Part shown: positions 43,833 through 53,437 of the stretch, one piece after another
Position numbering within the stretch: the first letter of the stretch is position 1
Layout of the letters: each line of letters starts with the position of its first letter
From: Amycolatopsis cihanbeyliensis
GTDB taxonomy: Bacteria > Actinomycetota > Actinomycetes > Mycobacteriales > Pseudonocardiaceae
Reading direction: 5' to 3'
Length of the DNA stretch: 64,000 nt
Assembly: GCF_006715045.1 (NCBI RefSeq)
Contig: NZ_VFML01000001.1
Span: 1,704,501-1,768,500 of the forward strand
Notes under the pieces: generated by a model
What the model was told of the DNA's origin: nothing
Seen by the model: only the letters and a program-made list of their open reading frames with translations
Databases searched by the model: none
Program-made: the position numbers and the translations under genes

Positions 43833-46800
43833 CCCATCCCGCTGACCCGAACCTGACCCTGGTCGAGGTGACCGACCTCGACCGCGAACCGCCACCCCCA
43901 CCGGTCGCCGCGTACCGGGACACCCTGCACGAGGTGCTCGGGTGGGCGCGGAGTTACCTGTGCGACACCCATCCGGAGCTCGGCAGGCGCGGCCACGTCT
44001 GCCCGTTCGCCAAGGCGGCGCTGGACGGTGGCACCAGCTACCTCGCCGTGTTCCCCGGCCGGCCGGAACGTGTCGACGAGGTGGCCGCGGTGTTGCTCGG
44101 CTACCGGGAATGGTTCGAGCAACTGTGCGCCGCGGACTCCGCGAGGGCGCAGTACCACACCATCCTGGTCGCCTTCCCCGACCTGGAGCCCGCGGACGTA
44201 CCCAGGGTGATCGACGGCACCCAGCGGCGGCTCAAGCCGGACTACGTCAGCAGGGGGCTGATGATCGGCGAGTTCCACGACGGCCCGCCGGAGGCCGGCG
44301 GGTTGTGGAACCCGGACTTCCGTCCGCTGCGCAGTCCGGTCCCCATGCTGGTCATCCGGAACATGGTGCCCACCGATTTCGCGTTCCTGCGCGAGGACCC
44401 GGAGTTCCTCGCCGCCTACCTCGGCCGGTTCGGCGACCAGGTGCCGCCACACCTGCGCCAGCAGGTCGCCGAAGCCGTCGAGGAGTTCGGGCTCACCCCC
44501 GCGCTGTCCGCGGTGGGTACCGAGGTGCCGCTCTCCGCGGCGCAGCGCAGGCTGTGGTTCCTGAGCAGGCTCGATCCCGGTAATGCCGTGCACCACGTGG
44601 CGCGGGCGGTGCGGCTGCGGGGTGAGTTGGACCCCACCACGCTCGGCGTCGCCCTGGCCGGGGTGGTCCGCAGGCACCCCGCGCTGCGGACCCGGCTGGC
44701 CGAGCGGGACGGGCAACCGGTGGCCACCCACGCCCCCGCAACCGGGGCCGGAAGCTGCCCGGTCTCCCTGCCGGTCACGCTAGTGGACGGGGAGCCCGAG
44801 GCCGCCCGGCGGGCCCGCGCCGTCGCCCGGCGACCGTTCAACCTGCGGCGCGGCCCGCTGCTGCGCGGTGCCCTGCTCCGGCTGGCCAAGGACGATCACG
44901 TGCTGGTGGTCGCCGCGCACCGGATCGCGGCCGACGAGTCCGCATTGGACCTGGTGTGCGCCGAACTCGGCGGTGCGGGCGGGGACACCGGCGCGGCCGA
45001 GCCGACGCAGACCATCGAGGAGGACCTGGCCTACTGGGTGCGCAGGCTCGCCGGGGCGCCCACCCTGGACCTGCCGACCGACCGGCGCCGCCCCGCCGCG
45101 CAGACCTACCGCGGCGGCACCCACCGGTTCCACCTGCCCGCCGAGGTGGTGGCCGGGCTGCGCGCCCTGCACCCGGAAACCGGTTCACCGCGGATTCCGC
45201 TGCTCGCGGCCTTCGACGTGGTGCTGGCACGGCACAGCGGGCAACGAGACGTGCTGGTCGGAGTGCAGCCCGAGGTCGAGCGGGCGGCCGTCGCACCGCT
45301 GGACACCGTGGCCGTGCTGCGCGCCGACCTCTCCGGCGAGCCGAGTTTCGCCGAGCTGGTGCGGCGGTGCGCGGCCGAGGCCGAGCGGGCACGGCGGCAC
45401 CGGCGGGCCGCCTTCGAGGACGTGGTGACCGCGCTGGATGTGCGGCGCAGCCTCGGCGTCCCGCCGGTGTTCCAGGCGAGCTTCGCGGTGCGGGACACCC
45501 CGCCGCGGCTGCCGGAGCTCACCGGGGTGACGGCCGAGGAGTACCCCTTCGAGCTCGGTGCCGCCGAGCTCGATCTCACCCTGCACGGCGCGCCGGCAGG
45601 GGACGGCGGGCTCGACCTGGTCATCGGGTACAGCACCGACCTGTTCGACGAGACGACCGTGCGCCGGCTGGCCGAACACCTCACGCTGGTGGCCACCACG
45701 GCCACCGCGGACCCCGGGCTGCCGGTCTGGCATATCCCGCTGCTCGACCCGGCCGGGCGGGCCGAGCTGCTGGCCGGGCGGCGGGGCCCGGCCGTCGAGC
45801 TGCCCGACCCGGCGAGCCCGCTGACCCTGCTCGGCGCCACGGCGACCGCCGACCCGGATGCCCCCGCGGTCAGCGGACCGGACGGCGAGCTGACCTACCG
45901 GGAGTTGCACCGCAGGGCCGCCCAGCTCGCGCACGTGCTGCGGGACTGGGGTGCCGGCCCGGACGTCCCGGTGGGGGTGTGTCTCGAACGCTCGGCCGCG
46001 ATGGTCGTCGGGTTGCTCGGGGTGTGGCTGGCCGGTGCGGCCTACGTGCCGCTGGACCCGGCATTCCCGCCGGAGCGGCTGCGGCACATGCTCGGGGACG
46101 CGGGGGTCGAGGTGGTCGTCACCCATGAGGCCACCCAGGCCCCGCTCGGCGAGCTGCTCGGCGAGGTCGCGGGTCAGGTCTGCCTGGACGCCGACGCGGA
46201 CGTGCTGGCCGCCCGGCCCGCAACGCCCCCGGCTGCCGGGCCGCGGCCGGAGGACCTCGCCTACCTGATCTACACCTCCGGCTCGACCGGAACCCCGAAG
46301 GGCGTGGAGATCCCGCATCGCGCGGTGGCCAACCTGCTGGTCGCCTTCGCCCGGATCGTCCCGCTGACGCAGGCGGATGGCTGGCTCGCGGTCACCACGC
46401 TGTCCTTCGACATCGCCGCGCTCGAGCTGTTCCACCCGCTGGCCAGTGGCGCCAGGCTGATCGTGGCGAGCGAGGCGGAGGCAGGCGACGGGGTCGCGCT
46501 GTGCCACAGGGCGATCGAGTCCGAGGCCACCGTGCTGCAAGCCACCCCCGCCACCTGGCGGATGCTGCTGGCGGGCGGCGGGGTGCCCGCCGGAATCCGG
46601 CTGCGGCTGTGCGGTGGCGAGGCGGTGCCCCGCGATCTGGCCGACCGGCTCGCCGAGGACGGAGCCACGCTGTGGAACGTGTACGGACCCACCGAGACGA
46701 CGGTGTGGTCCGCCGCGGGCAGGATCGCTCCCGCCCCGGCGCCGGTGGAGATCGGGCCGCCGATCGCCAACACCGCCGTCCACGTACTGGACGCGGCCGG

Positions 46801-47644
46801 GGAACCGGCACCGGTCGGCGTGGTGGGCGAGGTGCATATCGGCGGGCTCGGCCTGGCCCGCGGCTACCGGAACCTGCCCGAACTCACCGCGGAGCGGTTC
46901 GTGCCCGATCCCTTCCACCCCGGCGCGACCCTGTACGCCACCGGCGACCTCGCCCGCTACCGGCCCGGCGGCGGCTTGGACTTCCTCGGCAGGGCCGACC
47001 ACCAGGTCAAGGTACGCGGGTTCCGGATCGAGCTCGGCGAGATCGAGGCCGCGTTGCGCGGGCACGAGTCGGTGGAGACCGCCGTGGTGACCAGCTGGCG
47101 CGGCGCCGATGGCGACCACCGGCTTGTCGGCTACGTGGTCGGCGACCAGGGCGTCTCGTGGCCGCGGCTGCGTGACCGGCTGCGCCACAGCCTGCCGGAG
47201 TACATGATCCCGAGCACGGTGGTGCTGCTGGACGAGCTGCCGCTGACGCCGAACGGGAAGGTGGACAGGGCGGCGCTGCCCGAGCCGGAGTGGGACGCGC
47301 TGGGCGGCACTCGGCGGCCGCCGGGCAACCCGGTGGAGCGGGCACTGGCCGCGCTGTGGTGCGAGGTCCTCGGCCGCACCGAGATCGGAGTGGACGACGA
47401 CTTCTTCGCTCTCGGCGGGCATTCCCTGCTCGGCGCGAAACTGCTGGCCAGGGTGCGCGGCTACTTCGACACCGAGGTGCCGATCCGCAGCCTGTTCGAG
47501 GCGCCGACGGTGGCCGGCCTCGCCGAGGTGCTGGTCCGGCTGGAGGCCGCGCCCGGGCAGGCCACCGCGATCGCCGAGCTGCGCCAGCGGATCGAGGAGA
47601 TGCCCGACGACGAGGTCGCCACCCTGTTGCAGCGGTCCCCATGA
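43826..47644 (+). CDS. NRPS with N-terminal DUF6875-like domain: X-C*-A(Gly?)-PCP
   Basis: A 1272-residue synthetase from a GTG overlapping the KMO-like gene. Residues 1-225 are a non-NRPS domain (HVCPFAKAALDGG near 51, LMIGEFHDG near 148), recalled as DUF6875-type, function unknown. The C domain (about 232-640) has its HHxxxDG motif changed to HRIAADE (365-371). The second, catalytic His is Arg366, so condensation activity is doubtful. The A domain (about 670-1150; A3 YTSGSTGTPKG near 816) gives a code of about D-I-L-Q-L-G-V-V-W-K, close to the glycine code DILQLGLIWK. The PCP has Ser1200. The C-terminal helix MPDDEVATLLQ looks like a docking tail to the next synthetase. Confidence 0.9.
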   Translation: MLTHPADPNLTLVEVTDLDREPPPPPVAAYRDTLHEVLGWARSYLCDTHPELGRRGHVCPFAKAALDGGTSYLAVFPGRPERVDEVAAVLLGYREWFEQLCAADSARAQYHTILVAFPDLEPADVPRVIDGTQRRLKPDYVSRGLMIGEFHDGPPEAGGLWNPDFRPLRSPVPMLVIRNMVPTDFAFLREDPEFLAAYLGRFGDQVPPHLRQQVAEAVEEFGLTPALSAVGTEVPLSAAQRRLWFLSRLDPGNAVHHVARAVRLRGELDPTTLGVALAGVVRRHPALRTRLAERDGQPVATHAPATGAGSCPVSLPVTLVDGEPEAARRARAVARRPFNLRRGPLLRGALLRLAKDDHVLVVAAHRIAADESALDLVCAELGGAGGDTGAAEPTQTIEEDLAYWVRRLAGAPTLDLPTDRRRPAAQTYRGGTHRFHLPAEVVAGLRALHPETGSPRIPLLAAFDVVLARHSGQRDVLVGVQPEVERAAVAPLDTVAVLRADLSGEPSFAELVRRCAAEAERARRHRRAAFEDVVTALDVRRSLGVPPVFQASFAVRDTPPRLPELTGVTAEEYPFELGAAELDLTLHGAPAGDGGLDLVIGYSTDLFDETTVRRLAEHLTLVATTATADPGLPVWHIPLLDPAGRAELLAGRRGPAVELPDPASPLTLLGATATADPDAPAVSGPDGELTYRELHRRAAQLAHVLRDWGAGPDVPVGVCLERSAAMVVGLLGVWLAGAAYVPLDPAFPPERLRHMLGDAGVEVVVTHEATQAPLGELLGEVAGQVCLDADADVLAARPATPPAAGPRPEDLAYLIYTSGSTGTPKGVEIPHRAVANLLVAFARIVPLTQADGWLAVTTLSFDIAALELFHPLASGARLIVASEAEAGDGVALCHRAIESEATVLQATPATWRMLLAGGGVPAGIRLRLCGGEAVPRDLADRLAEDGATLWNVYGPTETTVWSAAGRIAPAPAPVEIGPPIANTAVHVLDAAGEPAPVGVVGEVHIGGLGLARGYRNLPELTAERFVPDPFHPGATLYATGDLARYRPGGGLDFLGRADHQVKVRGFRIELGEIEAALRGHESVETAVVTSWRGADGDHRLVGYVVGDQGVSWPRLRDRLRHSLPEYMIPSTVVLLDELPLTPNGKVDRAALPEPEWDALGGTRRPPGNPVERALAALWCEVLGRTEIGVDDDFFALGGHSLLGAKLLARVRGYFDTEVPIRSLFEAPTVAGLAEVLVRLEAAPGQATAIAELRQRIEEMPDDEVATLLQRSP

Positions 47645-47666
47645 GTGCGGCGGAAGGAAGGACACG

Positions 47667-50600
47667 ATGACAACCGAATCGACGGCCGCGCGGGAGGCGT
47701 TGCTGGCGCGGTTGCTCGCCAAGGACGGTTTCCACCTTTCCGGCGAGAGCACGGTGCCGCGCCGCGCGCAGGGAGCCGAGGTCCCGCTGTCCTCCGCCCA
47801 GCACCGGTTGTGGTTCCTGGACAACCTCGCCGGCGGCGACACCGGCACTGCCGCGTACCTGATGCCGGCGGCGTACCGGCTCACCGGGGAACTGGACGTG
47901 ACCGCGCTGACCGGCGCGCTGGACGCGATGGTGCGCAGGCATGAAGCGTTGCGGGCCGCGATCCTGCCCACCGAGTCGGGGGAACCCGTGCACGTGATCG
48001 CCGAGCCAGCCGCCGCGAGCCCGGTGCGGCTCGCGCACTACGACATCTCCGCGCTGTCCACGAAGGACGCGGAGGAACGGGCGAGGGAACTGGCCGAGCA
48101 GGACACGGGGCGCCCGATGCGGCTGGACCGGCCCCCGCTGCTGCGGGCCACGTTGATCCGCCGCGGCGATGAGGAGCACGTGCTGGTGCTGTGCGCGCAC
48201 CACATCGTGTGCGACGACCTCTCCCTCGGCATCCTCACCCATGACCTGATGGCCGCCTATCAGTCCATTGTCGACGGTGACGTTCCGGAAACCGGGGAGC
48301 CCGCGGTACGGTTCGGGGACTACCTGGTGTGGCGGCGAGAGCGCGGGGGTGGAGACCTCGGCTACTGGGTCGAGCACCTTTCCGGTGCGCCGCCGCTGCT
48401 GGAGCTGCCCACCGATCGGCGCCGCCCCGAGGTCCGCCGGTTCCGCGGGGACAGCGTCACGGTGGACATCCCCGCGGAGCTGTCCGCGGCCGTGCACGAG
48501 CTGGCACGGCGCGCCGAGGCCACGCCGTTCATGGTGCTGCTGGCCGCGTTCTCGGTGCTGCTCGGGCGCTACAGCGGCGGGACCGACCTCGTGGTCGGTT
48601 CGCCGGTGGCCAACCGGAACCTGCCCGAGCTGGACGACCTCGTCGGCATGTTCGTCAACACCCTGGCGCTGCGGATGGACCTGTCCGGTGACCCGACGCT
48701 GGAGGAGGTGCTGGCCAGGGCGCGGCAGGTGGCGGTGTCCGGGCTCAGCCACGCGGACGTGCCGCTGGAGGACGTGATCGAGCGGATCAACCCGACCCGG
48801 GACCTCGGCTACAACCCGCTGTTCCAGGTGATGCTGGTGGTGAACCCGGACCCACCCCGGCGGGAGGAGCGCGGGCCGCGGGTACAGCCGGTCGGGCTCG
48901 GCGCCACCCCGGCCCGGTTCGACCTGACCCTGGTGGTCACCGACGCGCCCGAGGGCCTGCGCGGGCACCTGGATTTCGACGCGGACCTCTTCGACCCGGC
49001 CACGGTGTCCGGGATGGCGACCGGGCTCGTTCGGGTGCTGCGCGCCATGGTCCGCGAGCCGGGCCTGCCCGCCCGCTCGGTGGGCCTGGTCGAACCGGCG
49101 GAGCTGGAACGGGTGGCGGCGGGGCCACCTGCCGCGGCAACGGTACCGGTGACCGAGTTGATCACCGCGCGCGCCGCGGAGTCGCCGGGGGCCCCCGCGG
49201 TGCTCGGCCAGGACGAGGAGATCAGCTATGCCGAGTTGCTGCACCGGGCGAACCGGGTGGCGCGGCGGCTGCTGGCGGCGGGCGCCGGACCCGAGGTCCC
49301 GATCGGGCTGTGCGCCCCGGCAGGGGTGGACGCGATCGTCGGGTTGCTGGGCATCCTGCTTTCCGGCAGTGCCTACGTCCCCCTCGATCCCGGGCATCCG
49401 GTGTCCCGGCTGTCGTTCCTGCTCGCCGACACCGGCGCTCCCGCCGTGGTCACCCGCTCCGCGCGGGACGGCCGGTTCGCGGACTTCCCCGGCACCGTGG
49501 TCGCACTCGACGAACCCGGCGGGGAGGGCGGCCCTGCGCCGCCGGCACCCGAGATCCGGCCGGAGCAACTCGCGTACGTGATCTACACCTCCGGGTCGAC
49601 CGGCGAGCCGAAGGGTGTCATGGTGCGGCACGGCGCGCTGGCGAACCTGGCCACGGCGTTTCGCGACGCGCACGGGATCGGGGCGGGGACGCGGCTGCTC
49701 ATGGTCCCGCCGCTGACGTTCGACGCCTCGGCGGGGGACATCTTCCCCGCGCTGATCAGCGGCGCCGCGCTGATGCCGGTCGCCGAACCCGCCGCGTTGA
49801 GCGCGGGGGCGCTGCGCGAGGTGTGCGCCGAGCACGGGATCACCGCGGTGGACACGGCCGCCGCGATCTGGCGGCAGTGGGTGCACGATCTCGCCGGGGC
49901 CGGGCGGATCGACCCCGGACCGCTGCGGGTCCTGATGGTCGGCGGTGAGCAGATACCGGCGGACACGCTACGCACCTGGGCGGAGGTCACCGGCGGCGCC
50001 GTGCCGCTGTACAACCACTACGGCCCCACCGAGGCGACGGTCTGCGCCCTGACCTACCGCACCGTGGACGGCACGGAACTCGGCGACACAAGCGTCCCTT
50101 GTGGACGGCCATTGCCCGGGGTGCGGGCCTACGTGCTGGACCACGCGCTGCGGCCGCTGCCCGCCGGGGTACCGGGAGAGCTCTACCTCGCAGGCTCCGG
50201 CCTGGCACGGGGCTATCTCGGCGACCCGGCCCGTACCGCGGCCGCGTTCCCGGCCGACCCGTTCTCCCCCGCGCCGGGCGGCCGGATGTACCGCACCGGC
50301 GACCTCGCCAAGGTCCGTGCCGACGGGAACCTCGAGTTCCTCGGCCGTGCCGACCGCCAGGTGAAGATCCGGGGCAACCGGATCGAGCTCGGCGAGGTGG
50401 AGGCGGCGATCAAGCGGCTTCCCGGGGTACGGGACACCGCCGTGGTCGCGCACGGGGACCCGGCGCGGCTGGTCGCCTACCTCGTCCCGGAGGGCGAGGC
50501 CGAGCCCGCGCGGCTGCGCGAGACGCTCGCCCGCGTGCTGCCGGACCACCTGGTGCCCAGCGGGTTCGTCCCGATCGAGGCCCTGCCGCTGACCCGGAAC

Positions 50601-52106
50601 GGCAAGGTCGACCGTACCGCGCTACCCGCGCCCCGGGAGGACGTCCTGGCCCGGCCGGCACACGTCCCACCGGCGAGCGGGACCGAGCGGGCGCTCGCCG
50701 ACATCTGGGCCCGGACCCTGGACGTGACCACCGTCGGAGCCGGGGACAACTTCTTCGACCTCGGCGGGCACTCCCTGCAGGCTGCCGGGGTACTCGCCGA
50801 GGTGCGCTCGGCCCTGGGAGTACGGCTGCCGGTGCGTACCCTGTTCGAGGCACCCGACCTGGCCGCCTTCGCCGCCGCCGTGCGGCGGGTCCGGTCCGGT
50901 GCGGTGGAACCCACGCGGCAGGCGGCCGGGATCGACCTGCGCGGCGAGGCCGTGCTGCCCGACGACGTCTGCGCCGATCTGTCCACACTCGACAGGTTCA
51001 CCGCGGAGCCCGCCGCACCGGAAGAGGTCCTGATCACCGGTGCGACCGGCATGCTCGGCGCGCGGTTGCTGCTCGACGTGCTGCGCAACACCTCGGCGCG
51101 GGCGCACTGCCTGGTCCGCGCCCCCTCGGCGGACGAGGCGACGGCACGGCTGCACGAGGTGCTGCGCCGCTGCCCCGACTGGAAACTCGGCTACGCCGAC
51201 CGGATCATCGCCCTGCCTGGCGAGGTGTCCCGGCCACGGCTCGGCCTGCCCGCGGCGGAGTACGACCGGCTGTGCGAGGTGATCGACACCGTGTACCACT
51301 CGGCCTCCCTGGTCAACGTGGTGCTGCCCTACCCGCGGCTGCGTGCGGACAACGTGACCGGAACCGTCGAGGTGCTGCGCCTCGCCGGCCGCCGCAGGCC
51401 GAAGGCCACGCACGCGATCTCCACCCTGGGGGTGTTCTTCGGCTCGGCCTACGCGGGCGAGGTGGTCACCGAGGCCGATCCGCCTGCCGACCCGGACGGG
51501 ATGAGCTCCGCCTACGCGCAGAGCAAGTGGGTCTCCGACACCCTCGCTCGCGCCGCCCGCGAGCGCGGGCTCCCCGTCTCACTCCACCGGCCGGCGCGGG
51601 TCACCGGGGACAGCCGCACCGGGGAGAGCAAGACCGATGATGTGCTGGCCCGCATGCTCGGCACCGTCGTCCGCCTCGGTTGCGCCCCGTCGTCCAGTAC
51701 CCCGTTCGACATGGCGCCGACCGACTTCCTCGCCTCCGCGATCGGCAGGCTCTCCCGCGCGCCGCAGCACGGCGGCCGGGAGTTCCACTACTACAACCCG
51801 AACACCACGACCGGTGACCGCCTCGGCGCCGGCCTGCGGGACTTCGGTTACCCGGTGTCCGGCGTGACCCGCGAGGAGTGGACGCGGCGCACCGGAGCGG
51901 CGCTGGACGCGGGCGACGAGCTGCCGATCGGGGTGTTCACCGGGTACGACATGCCGGACCGCCTACCGGTCTTCGACTGCGCGGCGACCGAGCGGGAACT
52001 CGCCGCGGCCGGCCTGGCCTACCCGACCGTGGACGCCGGGCTGCTGCGCACCTACCTGCGTTACCTCGTCGAACGTGGCGTACTGCCCCGACCGGCGGGG
52101 AGGTGA
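47667..52106 (+). CDS. NRPS C-A-PCP-R with terminal thioester reductase
   Basis: A 1479-residue terminating synthetase. A short N-terminal helix (REALLARLLAKDGF) may dock with the upstream protein. The C domain has HHIVCDD at 178-184 (both His present, last Gly replaced by Asp). The A domain has A3 YTSGSTGEPKG near 640 and a code of about D-A-G-D-M-G-H-V-C-K, not assigned. The PCP has Ser1036. The C-terminal SDR-type reductase (about 1110-1479) has the NADPH motif LITGATGMLGA and a Tyr1283-x3-Lys1287 pair. It replaces a thioesterase, so the product should leave as an aldehyde (possibly cyclising to an imine) or, after a second reduction, an alcohol. The start has a GGAAGGA Shine-Dalgarno. Confidence 0.94.
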   Translation: MTTESTAAREALLARLLAKDGFHLSGESTVPRRAQGAEVPLSSAQHRLWFLDNLAGGDTGTAAYLMPAAYRLTGELDVTALTGALDAMVRRHEALRAAILPTESGEPVHVIAEPAAASPVRLAHYDISALSTKDAEERARELAEQDTGRPMRLDRPPLLRATLIRRGDEEHVLVLCAHHIVCDDLSLGILTHDLMAAYQSIVDGDVPETGEPAVRFGDYLVWRRERGGGDLGYWVEHLSGAPPLLELPTDRRRPEVRRFRGDSVTVDIPAELSAAVHELARRAEATPFMVLLAAFSVLLGRYSGGTDLVVGSPVANRNLPELDDLVGMFVNTLALRMDLSGDPTLEEVLARARQVAVSGLSHADVPLEDVIERINPTRDLGYNPLFQVMLVVNPDPPRREERGPRVQPVGLGATPARFDLTLVVTDAPEGLRGHLDFDADLFDPATVSGMATGLVRVLRAMVREPGLPARSVGLVEPAELERVAAGPPAAATVPVTELITARAAESPGAPAVLGQDEEISYAELLHRANRVARRLLAAGAGPEVPIGLCAPAGVDAIVGLLGILLSGSAYVPLDPGHPVSRLSFLLADTGAPAVVTRSARDGRFADFPGTVVALDEPGGEGGPAPPAPEIRPEQLAYVIYTSGSTGEPKGVMVRHGALANLATAFRDAHGIGAGTRLLMVPPLTFDASAGDIFPALISGAALMPVAEPAALSAGALREVCAEHGITAVDTAAAIWRQWVHDLAGAGRIDPGPLRVLMVGGEQIPADTLRTWAEVTGGAVPLYNHYGPTEATVCALTYRTVDGTELGDTSVPCGRPLPGVRAYVLDHALRPLPAGVPGELYLAGSGLARGYLGDPARTAAAFPADPFSPAPGGRMYRTGDLAKVRADGNLEFLGRADRQVKIRGNRIELGEVEAAIKRLPGVRDTAVVAHGDPARLVAYLVPEGEAEPARLRETLARVLPDHLVPSGFVPIEALPLTRNGKVDRTALPAPREDVLARPAHVPPASGTERALADIWARTLDVTTVGAGDNFFDLGGHSLQAAGVLAEVRSALGVRLPVRTLFEAPDLAAFAAAVRRVRSGAVEPTRQAAGIDLRGEAVLPDDVCADLSTLDRFTAEPAAPEEVLITGATGMLGARLLLDVLRNTSARAHCLVRAPSADEATARLHEVLRRCPDWKLGYADRIIALPGEVSRPRLGLPAAEYDRLCEVIDTVYHSASLVNVVLPYPRLRADNVTGTVEVLRLAGRRRPKATHAISTLGVFFGSAYAGEVVTEADPPADPDGMSSAYAQSKWVSDTLARAARERGLPVSLHRPARVTGDSRTGESKTDDVLARMLGTVVRLGCAPSSSTPFDMAPTDFLASAIGRLSRAPQHGGREFHYYNPNTTTGDRLGAGLRDFGYPVSGVTREEWTRRTGAALDAGDELPIGVFTGYDMPDRLPVFDCAATERELAAAGLAYPTVDAGLLRTYLRYLVERGVLPRPAGR

Positions 52107-52111
52107 GCCGG

Positions 52112-53428
52112 ATGCGCCCGTTCGCGCTCGTCTGGGGCGGCCAGCTGGTCTCGGTCGTCGGCTCCGCGCTGACCGGATTCGTGCTCGCCGTCTGGGTCTA
52201 CCAGGTGACCGGATCGGTGACCCAACTGGCGCTGGTCACCGCGGCCAACACGGTGCCGGGAATCCTGCTCGCCCCGCTGGCGGGCGTGGTGGCGGACCGC
52301 TGGGACCGCAGGCGGTTGATGATCATCGCCGACTTCGCCGCCGCGGTGCCCACGGCCGTGGTCGCCGCCCTGTACTGGACGGGCCAGCTCGAGGTCTGGC
52401 AGCTGTACCTGACCACGGCATGCACCGCCGCCGCCGGCGTATTCCACAGCTCCGCGTACTTCACCATGGTGCCGAAGCTGGTCCCCAAGCGCCATCTCGG
52501 CCGGATCAACGGCCTGTTCCAGGTCAACTTCGCGATGGCGGCGGCGGCTCCGGTGCTGGGTGGCATCCTGTTGTCCACACTGGACGTCGACGGGGTGCTG
52601 CTGCTCGACCTCGCCACCTTCGTTTTCGCGGCCACCGCGCTCATGGTGGTGCGCCTGCCCGAGGGCGCGACGCGGGCGACGGAGGGCAAGGCAGGGCCGC
52701 GGTCGATGCTCGGTGACCTCGGCTACGCCTTCCGCTACCTCGCCCGGCGACCCGGCCTGCTGTGGCTGATCGGGTTCTCGGCGTTGTTCGACCTGCTGTT
52801 CGCGTTCGCCGAGGTACTCATCCGCCCGCTGATCCTCGCCTTCAGCTCACCAGCCACGCTCGGGCTGCTGATGTTCGTCGGCGGCGCCGGGCTGTTCGCG
52901 GGCACCCTGACGATGACCGCGTGGGGTGGCCCACGCCGCAAGGTGTCCGGCAGCCTGCTGTTCACCGGGATCGGCGGCGTCGCACTCGCCCTGCACAGCC
53001 TGGCCCCCTCCACGTTGCTGATCGCCATCGTCGCGCCGGTGTTCCTGTTCACCCTGCCGATCGTGAACGGCTGCGTGATGACGGTTTTCCAGACCAAGGT
53101 GGACTCCGACGCCCTCGGCAGGGTCACCGGGCTGGCGCGGGTGCTGTGGCAGGCCGCCACCCCGTTGGGTGCGCTGATCGCCGGCCCGCTCGCCGACCTG
53201 ATCTTCGAACCCGCGATGCGGGCGGGCGGCACGTTGGCCGGCAGCGCCGGTTCCCTGCTCGGCACCGGACCCGGCCGCGGCATCGCCCTGCTGTACGCGG
53301 TGATCGGGCTGCTGCTGGTGCTGCTGGCGATCGCCGGTTCCCGGCTGCGGCGCCTGCGACACCTCGAGGACGACCTGCCGGACGCCGTCTCCGACAAGGA
53401 GCCGACCGAACCCACCCCCACCCGGTAA
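52112..53428 (+). CDS. MFS transporter (DHA-type exporter)
   Basis: A 438-residue membrane protein with about 10-12 helices. The ATG at 52112 is preferred for its spacing from GGGGAGG; a GTG at 52103 is possible. The signature GVVADRWDRRRLMI between helices 2 and 3 is the MFS motif A. AGVFHSSAYFTMVPKLVPK and GRINGLFQ are typical of the macrolide/enterobactin-exporter-like MFS_3 family. The C-terminal tail is hydrophilic. It most likely exports the cluster product and may confer self-resistance. Confidence 0.9.
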   Translation: MRPFALVWGGQLVSVVGSALTGFVLAVWVYQVTGSVTQLALVTAANTVPGILLAPLAGVVADRWDRRRLMIIADFAAAVPTAVVAALYWTGQLEVWQLYLTTACTAAAGVFHSSAYFTMVPKLVPKRHLGRINGLFQVNFAMAAAAPVLGGILLSTLDVDGVLLLDLATFVFAATALMVVRLPEGATRATEGKAGPRSMLGDLGYAFRYLARRPGLLWLIGFSALFDLLFAFAEVLIRPLILAFSSPATLGLLMFVGGAGLFAGTLTMTAWGGPRRKVSGSLLFTGIGGVALALHSLAPSTLLIAIVAPVFLFTLPIVNGCVMTVFQTKVDSDALGRVTGLARVLWQAATPLGALIAGPLADLIFEPAMRAGGTLAGSAGSLLGTGPGRGIALLYAVIGLLLVLLAIAGSRLRRLRHLEDDLPDAVSDKEPTEPTPTR

Positions 53429-53437
53429 GGAACACCC

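Noticed and set aside
45185..49886. Very long minus-strand frames (over 900 codons) opposite the two large NRPS genes
   Set aside because: Mirror frames caused by high GC at third positions; low-complexity translations without domains or plausible starts.
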